DNA from: Jimgerdemannia flammicorona
Taxonomy: Eukaryota; Mucoromycota; Endogonomycetes; Endogonales; Endogonaceae
Reading direction: 5' to 3'
Length of the DNA stretch: 17,770 nt
Assembly (NCBI GenBank): GCA_003990745.1
Contig: RBNI01002702.1
Coordinates: forward strand, 1 to 17,770
Shown here in pieces: positions 1 to 6,926 of this stretch (position 1 is the first letter of the stretch; the number at the start of each line of letters is the position of its first letter). The position numbers and the translations under genes were made by a program. The notes under the pieces are model-generated. The model was not told the DNA's origin. It did no database searches and saw only the letters and a program-made list of their open reading frames with translations.

Positions 1-279
1 TCCAGCTGCTTTTTGACTTCCTTTGATTGGGGCCTTAGCAGTTTGTCTTAACTTGACAAAGTCTAGTATTCTGGTGGTCAGATTGTTGAGGTGGTGCAGA
101 GTGGTAACAGTTGCTCGTGTTGCTGTTTGGGGTTTTCGGTTAGGGCAGGCACTGGCCATGTGTCCTGTCTTTCAGCAATAGAAGCATGCTCTGCTTCTTC
201 TAAGTTTATTCCTTTCGCCTTCAGTGAGTTTCTTGAAGGTACTCGGCTAGGTGGGTTCATGATTTCTGGGTGTCTATGG
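1..279 (-). mobile_element. Host element, continuation: end of gag and start of dUTPase (minus strand, cut by window edge)
   Basis: Bases 1-279 are the reverse complement of about 4160-4436 of the complete element. They encode the gag zinc knuckle (plus-strand positions 186 down to 145; C-x2-C-x4-H-x4-C, with one TGA from a CGA codon after the second Cys) and then the start of the dUTPase, ending at the Ala-Gly of the first conserved motif at base 1. This joins directly to position 10945 once the nested element and one copy of the duplication are removed. The rest of this element lies to the left of the window. Confidence 0.92.
275..279. repeat. Left target-site duplication (decayed)
   Basis: The five bases before the 5' LTR are tatgg. 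The intact family sequence at this gag position (4160-4164, reverse strand) reads CATGG, so this copy carries one C-to-T change. It pairs with catag at 10940-10944. A 5-bp duplication is normal for Ty3/gypsy integrases. Confidence 0.8.
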
Positions 280-392
280 TATAAGCGCACAACCTCCAAG
301 CCACAGAAATTATATGTCACCCTCTTAACAAGCCACTGAAATCGTATATTACCTCTGAACAAATCTGGAAATCACCTGTGCGATCACGAAGC

Positions 393-430
393 TGAGTCAA
401 ACAGAAGTCACAGTGCATAAAGCTAAGTCA
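393..430 (+). promoter_or_regulatory. Tandem repeat with two TGAGTCA-type (bZIP) sites
   Basis: Two imperfect 31-bp units, each starting AAGCTGAGTCAA and containing GAAGTCAC, lie about 70-100 bp upstream of the first TATA box. The first site, TGAGTCA, is intact (393-399); the second reads TAAGTCA (424-430), one G-to-A change away. The same pair at the same 31-bp spacing occurs in the other three LTRs, and six of the eight sites are intact. TGASTCA is the binding site of Gcn4/Cpc1- and AP-1-type bZIP factors; binding here is inferred. Confidence 0.6.
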
Positions 431-490
431 ATACGAAGTCACGGAATACAAGGTTCATACAAACGGAATCTTACCAATCAAGAACAGATG

Positions 491-498
491 TATATATA
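491..498 (+). promoter_or_regulatory. TATA-type box 1, upstream of the LTR ORF
   Basis: TATATATA lies 70 bp before the LTR ORF start codon and is kept as TATATA or longer at 9084, 14603 (minus) and 17107 (minus). It is well placed to drive a message for the LTR ORF. Confidence 0.5.
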
Positions 499-567
499 CT
501 GAGCCCTGAGATGTATTGAAACAGAGAACCAAAACAAATAACAACCACAACTTCCAAACACACAAAC

Positions 568-1665
568 ATGACCACCGAGATCTACAATCGCATCTGCACT
601 GACATTTGGAATGCCATTGTCAACCGAGCCACACCCCCTCTGCCCCTCATGAATATCCATAGCCTCACACCCCTCTACTTCGTGGAAGCCTGATGGAATG
701 CCCTGAACATACTTAACAAGGCCCACCGGATCGGACAAATCTCAAGCTACTACTAGATTGGCCGCCTCCTGGAAGATATGGTCAAACACCACCACAATAC
801 AGACATTACCCAGATGTCTCAACACCAGAAGCTCATTGCCTGCAAACACTAAGAACTCTTCTACGAGTATAGCACCTTTATTCCCCACCTCTGAGTTACT
901 ACTAGTGAAATGGTTGCTACCCTGTCCTATGGCCAAATCGATGACATGATATAAGAACTCAACCATAAGTATCTCAAGTATGTTCAGACTACCGATAGAA
1001 CCTTTCTACACCCCGACGACCACATCCTGCAAATGCCCCAAGTTGGATATGCCATGAAGGATGTCTATGATATAATCAACTTCGATAAAGACGAAGCAGA
1101 AGACAATGATCCCTCTGATGCTGACATGATCTCAAGCCAAGGATCTCTACCAACTCTGATCACACCGCCAACCTTGCCGATGAACTTACAACAGTTCATA
1201 ACTACATATGAGACTTATTGGGACAATGACCACTGGTACGAATACCAATCTGCATTCACCCCCGATTACTTCAACTACAACAAAGAGATCAGAGAACACA
1301 ACCTGTACCTTCAGATAACCCTCGAGATTGAACCAACAACTCCACCACCTGAGTATGAGCGACATGAACCATAGCCGCCAGCTTACTACAACCCTGCGAC
1401 TCATAGTACTGTAACCTATAGAAGGTATGCAGACAGCGAATCCAATGAAAGCGAAGACAATGCACCCCTCCTTCACCCACCAATACCTTATCCAGCATAT
1501 GAGACAGATGATGCTATCCTGTGGGATAGAGATGAAGTCCCAATATATTATTATCTCAGCGAACAAGGAGAAGTAATCTGCGAACCACTCTTCCTAGATG
1601 ACTACTTCATTAGAGATGATGCAATTGATGGCGATGTCATCGAAGACTACCCAGACAGCATGTAA
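568..1665 (+). pseudogene. LTR-encoded 365-aa PPxY protein, copy 1 (5' LTR)
   Basis: I recognise no family. The frame runs from ATG 568 to TAA 1663-1665 and is interrupted by six stops (691, 754, 850, 892, 952, 1372) at codons that are CGA, CAG or CAA in sister copies. Visible parts: an N-terminal two-fifths rich in predicted helix, a His-rich stretch near residues 74-95, an acidic patch near residue 170, a Tyr/Pro-rich region with PPEY at residues 260-263 and PPAY at 270-273, and an acidic C-terminus. No signal peptide, membrane segment or zinc motif is seen. The ATG lies 70 bp after TATATATA (491-498) and is shared by all four copies, which supports this start. Role unknown; the PPxY pair suggests binding to WW-domain ubiquitin ligases (inference). 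Confidence 0.8.
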
Positions 1666-1728
1666 ACCTATAAATAGATTAGCAGTCATAGTATAGTTAG
1701 ATTAGCCTTGTATGACGTGACTGTGAAC

Positions 1729-1735
1729 TGACTCA
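1729..1735 (+). promoter_or_regulatory. TGACTCA (bZIP-type) site upstream of TATA box 2
   Basis: An intact TGACTCA lies 64 bp after the LTR ORF stop and 120 bp before the second TATA box. It is unmutated in all four LTRs (10320-10326, 13366-13372, 15872-15878) although the surrounding sequence is heavily decayed. Confidence 0.5.
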
Positions 1736-1802
1736 GTAGTCAGACAATCTCTTGACATGTCAGATCATACTTGTACTATATGACTGCATTCCAACTCAGC
1801 AA

Positions 1803-1815
1803 AGCACTTAGTGCT
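1803..1815. promoter_or_regulatory. Conserved palindrome AGCACT-T-AGTGCT
   Basis: A perfect 6-bp inverted repeat around one base lies 40 bp upstream of TATA box 2. It is intact in both minus-strand LTRs and has one transition in the 3' LTR. It could be a dimer binding site; no factor is assigned. Confidence 0.4.
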
Positions 1816-1854
1816 ACATTCATATCTAGCATAGCCCAGATAGCCCCTCACTAG

Positions 1855-1862
1855 TATAAATA
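1855..1862 (+). promoter_or_regulatory. TATA box 2, probable genomic-RNA promoter
   Basis: TATAAATA is identical in all four LTRs (10450-10457; minus 13246-13239 and 15752-15745). It lies 118 bp upstream of the AATAAA signal, the usual U3/R arrangement, so transcription of the gag-pol RNA probably starts near 1885-1900. That would place the LTR ORF in U3. Confidence 0.65.
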
Positions 1863-1969
1863 CCCCCTCCCCTAGACCTCAGAATCTCAGACCTGAACAA
1901 TCCGAACACAACCTCTGAGTACTTCCCCACAATATCCCTTCACACAACTACTCCTAGTATAGCAATATC

Positions 1970-1985
1970 ATGAATAGCAAATAAA
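1970..1985 (+). terminator. Poly(A) signal AATAAA overlapping a conserved four-codon ORF
   Basis: AATAAA (1980-1985) is the likely polyadenylation signal defining the R region; in the 3' LTR it lies at 10575-10580. The only ATG expected near the start of the genomic RNA (1970) opens a four-codon ORF (Met-Asn-Ser-Lys) whose stop overlaps the signal. This arrangement is unchanged in all four LTRs. Confidence 0.6.
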
Positions 1986-2151
1986 CCTATTTAATAACCC
2001 ACAAACTACTCTTAAGTAAATCCGCTCCCCATTAGGTCCTACTCCTAACCCCATCACGAAATTTCCTAATTGGGTATTGTCTGCAGCGATACACCAATTC
2101 AACTAAGCTGGTCTTAGTTTCTTGAACTTTCTGAAATATGGAAAATCCTGA

Positions 2152-3306
2152 ACATCCAGAACTAGTCCGAAAAAAGGACTTTGGTTGAGACTTCAACCCG
2201 ATCTTGAAATCAATAAGCGTAGAGGATGTACTCCATATGAAATTGATCTTGACCATAAGAAAACAGTCTTCCAGAATATCCAGAACTTCCAGAAAACCCT
2301 TCCAGAACTACGTAACGGTTACCCTAAAAAGCAACCCTCTTACAACTTGGTAGCAGTAGTTTATAATCCAATTCCGCTTCAAGACGCTTTCTCACCCCAC
2401 TACAAACCCTTCTGTGAATTCCTACAAGTTGGTATAAAGCCCAACCTCTGACCTGGAATTTATTGTGAACTATCTGACAATCTGGAGAGAATTAAACCTG
2501 ATGTACAAGGACAATTTGACCTCCACACCTGCAACAAGTGGGATAAACTTCATTCAAAGAAAGAAGTACTCCGATTAAACCAGCAAATAGGCGAAACCCT
2601 ATTCACCGAACTCCTTGTACTACACCCAGCAAGTCAGGATGAAGAAGGTCTTATAGAAGCCTTCTTTACTCTTCTCAATAAGAGTTTTGTCAGCTCCACA
2701 AATCTGAGCGACCTAGGACAACCAGCAGCAGTCTTTCTAGCCTTAGTTCCTCATGAAGTCTAAGCCTCTGTAGCCAAGTGGCTCAACTCTACTGACTTTT
2801 ACTGAACCAGAACCAAGACCACATTATACTACTGATTCCAGAACAGCAAGGCCCGCCATATTCTTAAGGAAGAAGCAAGAGAAACCCTTCATCAACTACC
2901 TGATCCTGAATCTGAAGCAGGCCCTGCTACAGCTCTACCTGAATCCGAAACTAATACCGAACCAGAACTTGACTTTGAATTAAGTCCATCTGAAATCAGA
3001 TATATAACTGATTTTATCTACTTTGATGCTGAGCAAACCCAAGTACACGGAGACCAAACCCAAGAGGAGGAGGAGTATCTCAGTGAATTCGATCCTGGAT
3101 ATACTACCGAAGGAGACGTACCTCCATCAGGACAGAATACACCTACATAGCAACAGACAGCCATCTATCAAGCCCTTACTCCAGACCCACAACTATTACT
3201 CCAGTAACTTATACAGACTCAAAGAACCCCATCACACTCTACACCAGTATCTCAAGTAGTACCAGTAACACCACTACCAGTAGTTCAACCGCCTCCAGTA
3301 AACAAT
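2152..3306 (+). pseudogene. Gag leader: long ATG-less reading frame crossing LTR, PBS and gag
   Basis: From the TGA at 2149 onward, frame 1 reads through the last 190 bp of the LTR, the PBS and 950 bp of internal DNA into gag without a frame change. In-frame stops at 2449, 2761, 2803, 2833, 3148 and 3205 look decay-derived: at 2761, 2833 and 3148 the host copy keeps CAA, CGA and CAG. The product would be about 385 residues: a basic, Asn/Gln-rich start, a helical middle, a Glu/Pro-rich segment, a run of four Glu near 3070, and a Pro/Val/Gln-rich end before the gag ATG. There is no in-frame ATG. It may be a translated N-terminal Gag extension (non-AUG start or splicing) or the relic of a separate ORF. 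Function unknown. Confidence 0.55.
2348..2359 (+). other. Primer-binding site of the complete element
   Basis: TGGTAGCAGTAG begins 3 bp after the LTR end. TGG pairs with a tRNA CCA end, and TGGTAGC suits the 3' end of a fungal initiator tRNA-Met; the exact species tRNA is needed to confirm. The minus-strand copy reads TGGTAGCAGTGG, so the twelfth base may be decayed here. Confidence 0.75.
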
Positions 3307-4371
3307 ATGGCAAACCAACAGATTCTAGACCTCACAGCCCAGGTAGCCATAATGGCAGCAACCATTACTGCCTTAGCTGAACAGACCTGACCTACAAAAA
3401 ATCTGAGTCTACCTATCTTCAATGGTACTGCACAAGAAGTCCAAAGCTTCATTAGTGTAGTTGACACCAACTTCAAAGCCAATCAATGGACCAATGAACA
3501 AGTCGCTGACCGTGTTCTGACAAACAATCAAGACCACACTTTGGAACAACTCTTTGCTACCACTATAGCCTATATCTGCCAAGTTGTTACATTCCTCCGA
3601 GGACCTGCTGAAGAATGGTGGCGAACCCTTCCTGAAAAACCCCTCACATGGGACATCCGACCTGCAGTAGTTGCTCAGAATGCAGCAAATAATGCCCCAG
3701 GATATGGAGACCATCCTGCAGCCCCTGGACTTAAACAACTCATAATTGCTCAATATCGCAGCGAAACCATGATCACTGAATCCCGAGTAAAACTCCGCAA
3801 CCTCAAATTCGATGTATATGGCAAGGAGGAATTCAAAACCTTCTGTATAAAACTTGAGTCACTTCTGAACACTGTTGGCCTAGGATATATTGCCAATGAT
3901 GAAGCACGAAATGGTACAAGAGCAGATCATTTATTTGATGCCCTGCCAGAATGGCTTACTAGAAAAATCCGAGAACAAGGGCACCCAGTTGGTTGTGACC
4001 ACCAACAATGGTGCCTGGCGAGAATCAAGACTATGGTCAAGCAGATCCTAACAGCTGGATCTATTCTGCCCTGAAGACAATTCAACAACAAGAAAAAGAC
4101 TTGGACCAAGAAAGAAGAACCCAAGCATGAAGCCTCCTGAGCTCTCTCATCATCCACTCCATGGACACCCAGAAATCATGAACCCACCCAGCCGAGTACC
4201 TTCAAAAAACTCACCAAAGGCAAAAGGAATGAACTTAGAAGAAGCGGAGCATGCTTCTATTGCCGAAAGACAGGACACATGGCCAGTGTCTGCTCTAACT
4301 GAAAACCCCGAACAGCAACACAAGCAACTGTTACCACTCTGCACCACCTCAACAATCTGACTACCAGAACA
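3307..4371 (+). pseudogene. gag: Gag (capsid/nucleocapsid) region
   Basis: The structural protein of the virus-like particle. The ATG at 3307 opens a Met-Ala-Asn start and an Ala/Gln-rich helix typical of Ty3/gypsy Gag. The capsid-like core (about 3420-4060) includes a GPAEEWW stretch near 3601-3621, as in retrotransposon Gag proteins. The nucleocapsid end has a basic Lys/Arg segment and one CCHC knuckle, C-x2-C-x4-H-x4-C, at 4252-4293. Stops lie at 3388, 4072, 4138 and 4300; those at 4138 and 4300 are CGA in the host copy, while 3388 and 4072 are also stops there. The frame continues without shift into dUTPase. The nested element inserted into the equivalent of 4160-4164 in its host. Confidence 0.85.
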
Positions 4372-4797
4372 CTAGACTTTGTCAAGTTAAGACAAACTAC
4401 TAAGGCCCCAATCAAAGGAAGTCAAAAAGCAGCTGGATATGACCTGTATGCAGCCGAAGAAACTACAGTCTCCAACCGAGCAGTCAAATAAGTCTACACA
4501 GAAATCGGCATCCAAATCCCTGAAGGACATGTTGGAAGAATATGCTGTCACAGCAGCCTAGCATTGAAAGGACTCTCAGTAGAAGGAGGAGTCATTGATG
4601 AAGATTATACAGGCGAAATTATTGTCCTCATCCGAAACCACAGTTGGACACCCTTCAAGATTCCCATTGGATTCTGTATTGCCCAGATCCTATTTGAAAA
4701 AATCGAGTCAACCTTGATAGTCAAGGAAGTCCTGGAACTACTGCCCACCATCAGAGGATTCAAAGGATTTGGCTCATCAAACAAGGCCCCAGTCTAA
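4372..4797 (+). pseudogene. dUTPase domain, in frame between Gag and protease
   Basis: dUTPase hydrolyses dUTP to dUMP and pyrophosphate, limiting uracil incorporation during DNA synthesis. All five motifs of the trimeric family are recognisable in order: motif 1 AAGYDLYAAE (near 4429), motif 2 GRICCHSSLA (near 4531; the usual Arg before Ser-Ser is His), motif 3 GGVIDEDYTGEI (near 4588), motif 4 GFCIAQ (near 4672) and motif 5 RGFKGFGSS (near 4753). The length of about 140 residues suits a dUTPase monomer. One TAA (4489) interrupts it, and the TAA at 4795 is probably another decayed Gln codon, since the same frame continues into protease. Betaretroviruses and non-primate lentiviruses also carry dUTPases; a copy between Gag and protease in a fungal chromovirus is unusual. 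Confidence 0.9.
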
Positions 4798-5583
4798 CCT
4801 ACCATGAACAAAGAAGAATAATTCTACAAGAAAATCGAAGATAGATATGTACCAAGTGGCCGATGTCCCCATGGCATTGGAATGTACTCTTCCCGAATAA
4901 TTGATGATTGCTTCACTTGTGTCAATGAACTGGCTTAAAGAAAAACCAACAGAAGGAAAGCTCCTACAACCGAAATTACCACCATTAGATTAGACAAACT
5001 GCTTACACTTAAAGCTTTTGTCAATCGAGCACCTGTCAAGATCATGATAGACAGTGGTACCTCAGGCAACTTCATCAATGAAGAAACAGCCAACAGACTC
5101 AAGGTCTTTACCTCCCTGGTACAACAAACTCAAGCAGTTGCTATAGCTGATGGAACCTCACATGTCATCAGCAAGGAAGTCCGTAACCTACCCTTCTGAA
5201 TTGGTGACTATCAAGTACATGTTACCCTTCAAATTGTACCACTCCCTGACAATGAAATCATCCTTGGAACTCTATGGTTAAAACAAGAGAACCCCATGAT
5301 CAATTGGGTAAACCATTCTCTGACCATCAAGAAAGGACGCCACAACTTCAAACTGCAAGGCGAAAAGGACCCACTCAACTCTAGTGGCTCTGGACCAAAG
5401 ATCACCCACATCAACAAGCTACAACTCAAGAAATTGGCCAAGAAATGCCCTCTCTTTGCTATCTCCATCCGTCCATCTAAAGGAGAACCCGAGAACTCTG
5501 AAGAAGACTTTTCCAAAGTTGACAGCTATGTCAGACCACTACTCCAGAAATTCCGAGACATATTTCCGAAGAAACTCCCAAAG
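4798..5583 (+). pseudogene. pro: Aspartic protease with a preceding Cys/His motif
   Basis: The retropepsin that processes Gag and Pol. The active site Asp-Ser-Gly is at 5050-5058 within IDSGTSGNFI, followed by the Ala-Asp-Gly flap-like segment (near 5146) and the hydrophobic ILG strand (near 5260) expected of the family. Upstream, between dUTPase and protease, is C-P-H-x12-C-x2-C (Cys 4864, His 4870, Cys 4909, Cys 4918), a possible small zinc site. Stops at 4819, 4936 and 5197 fit decayed Gln, Arg or Trp codons. The frame ends at TAG 5602, 19 nt after a CCCAAAG heptamer (5577-5583), where the RT frame takes over. Confidence 0.82.
5577..5583 (+). promoter_or_regulatory. CCCAAAG heptamer at the protease/RT frame change (possible -1 frameshift site)
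   Basis: In the protease frame the bases read C CCA AAG, matching the X XXY YYZ pattern of -1 frameshift sites. A slip there continues as GGC CTA CCT into RT, which is exactly the frame the RT uses. The alternative is a one-base deletion (AAGGGCC to AAGGCC) in a normal single ORF, since Pro-Lys-Gly is a common residue order here in Ty3/gypsy. No clear downstream pseudoknot was found by eye. Confidence 0.4.
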
Positions 5584-6476
5584 GCCTACCTCCCAAATGA
5601 GTAGTGGACCATGCCATCAAGACTATTCCAGATGCCAAGCCAGCCTTCAAGTCAATCTACCACATATCTCCAAGAGAAATCGATGTACTCAAAAAAGAAA
5701 TTGATGAACTCCTGGAACAAGGATTCATCAGACCCAGTGTATCACCTTATGGTGCACCAGTCCTCTTTATTGTCAAGAAAGGAGGAGACCTGCAAATGTG
5801 TATTGACTACCACGACCTCAATAAACAGACCATCAAGAACTGTTGCTCACTACCCAGAATCGATGAAATATTCGATAGGCTTACCAACTCACAATTCATG
5901 AGCTCCTTTGACCTGCGAAATGGTTACTGGCAAATTGCTATGAAGGAAGAAGACATCTACAAGACAGCCTTCCGAACCTGCTATGGACACTTTGAATTTC
6001 TGATTATGCCCTTTGGCTTAACTAATGCTCCTGCAACCTTCCAGACACTGATGAATACCATCCTGCATCTATACTTGGACAAATTTATTGTTGTCTACAT
6101 TGACGATATTCTAGTCTTCAGCAAAACCCTGGAGGAACATCTCGAACACCTTAAGCTAGTAATACTGAAACTCCAAGAGAACAGACTCTTTGCAAAACTC
6201 AGCAAGTGCGAATTTCTCCTGAAAGAAATCTAATTCCTTGGACACATTGTTATGCCAAATGGAATCAAAGTGGACCCCAGCAAAATCTCCACAATCAAAG
6301 ATTGGCCCAGACCCAAGAAGCTGAAAGATCTCCAGTCATTCCTGGGATTAGCAAACTATTACAGACGATTTGTTGCCAACTTTGCCAAAATCACCACTGC
6401 CCTTATCCAAATGACCAAGCATAATAAGAAAGAAGAACAGCCCTGGACCATCAAACAAGAGAAAGACTTTAACAAT
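5583..6476 (+). pseudogene. pol: Reverse transcriptase
   Basis: The RNA- and DNA-dependent DNA polymerase of the element. Conserved blocks in order: DHAIKT near 5607, FIRPS (5724) with SPYGAPVLFIVKK (about 5739-5777), CIDYHDLN near 5799, FDLRNGYWQI near 5907, FGLTNAPATFQ near 6012, and the catalytic YIDDILVFS with Tyr-Ile-Asp-Asp at 6096-6107. The thumb follows with FLGH near 6234. Stops are at 5598 and 6231, both plausible CGA or CAA decay. The frame is n mod 3 = 0, -1 relative to protease. Apart from stops, all key catalytic residues are present. Confidence 0.93.
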
Positions 6477-6926
6477 CTTACAAATTGGGGACCCGAACAA
6501 GATATCGCCTTCCAAGCACTGAAGGATGCTTTGATAACCACTCCAGTACTTCAAGCGGCAAACCCTGCCCTACCATATAAAGTTACCACTGATGCCTCTG
6601 ACCTAGCTCTTGGAGCAGTACTCATGCAAGAAGGACACCCTGTGGCCTATCACTCCTGCAAGTTCAATGATGCTGAAATCAACTATGCAACTCACGAGAA
6701 GGAAATGTTAGCCATCGTAGATACTCTGATCAAATGGCGACCATACCTAGAAGGAGCATACTTCACTATATTGACTGACCACAAGTTATTAGTTAACATT
6801 AAGATTTAGGCTACTCTGTCTCGAAAGCAAGCTAGATGGATGAAAGTCCTCACCAACTTTGACTATAAAATCCAGTACCACCCCAGCAAGGAAAACATTG
6901 TTGCCGATGCAATCTCCAGACCACCC
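6477..6926 (+). pseudogene. pol: RNase H domain
   Basis: This domain degrades the RNA strand of RNA:DNA hybrids during reverse transcription. It is contiguous with RT. The catalytic acidic set is visible: Asp 6591 in TTDASD, Glu 6702 in HEKEML, Asp 6777 in LTDHK and Asp 6906 in ADAISR. One TAG at 6807 interrupts it. It ends before a short linker to integrase. Confidence 0.9.

Larger units (their letters stand above)
280..2344 (+). repeat. 5' LTR of the complete element
   Basis: This 2065-bp LTR matches the 3' LTR at 8871 and two minus-strand LTRs in the window. Order within it: a 31-bp tandem repeat with bZIP-type sites (393-430), a TATATATA box (491-498), the 365-codon LTR ORF (568-1665), a TGACTCA site (1729-1735), a small palindrome (1803-1815), a TATAAATA box (1855-1862), AATAAA (1980-1985), and a downstream part that is already open in the gag frame. 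The left end is TATAAG where the intact 3' LTR start is TGTAAG; the right end is the expected CTTACA. It is very long for a gypsy LTR because it carries the ORF. Differences from the 3' LTR are overwhelmingly transitions, plus a 4-bp indel in noncoding sequence. Confidence 0.95.

Noticed and set aside
1186..1566. Trp/Ile/Val-rich antisense frame opposite the LTR ORF (also 13520-13915 and 16131-16421), resembling membrane protein sequence.
   Set aside because: It mirrors the Asp/Tyr/Pro-rich sense codons; such apparent hydrophobic proteins are expected antisense artefacts. The sense frame has a constant start, stop and length.
2016..2086. A possible 71-bp fungal intron in the LTR (GTAAAT donor, CTAAC branch, CAG acceptor) that could join an upstream exon to the gag leader.
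   Set aside because: The acceptor CAG reads CCG in the host element's LTR and the branch is CTAAT there, and splicing would not bring any usable ATG into the gag frame.
2138..2189. ATG at 2138 as a start for a protein leading into gag.
   Set aside because: It is out of frame, ends after 16 codons, and the other three LTRs read ACG here, so the ATG is a decay product.
2450..2572. A second readable frame (+2) after the TGA at 2449, suggesting a frameshift in the gag leader.
   Set aside because: The original frame resumes long readable sequence through the same stretch and beyond, whereas the alternative stops near 2573; the TGA fits a decayed CGA.
3023..3259. Open frame of 78 codons with Lys/Arg-rich content, also seen at 12080-11844 on the minus strand.
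   Set aside because: It lies in another frame over the Glu/Gln-rich gag leader and is a shadow of that coding sequence; no start or domain supports it.
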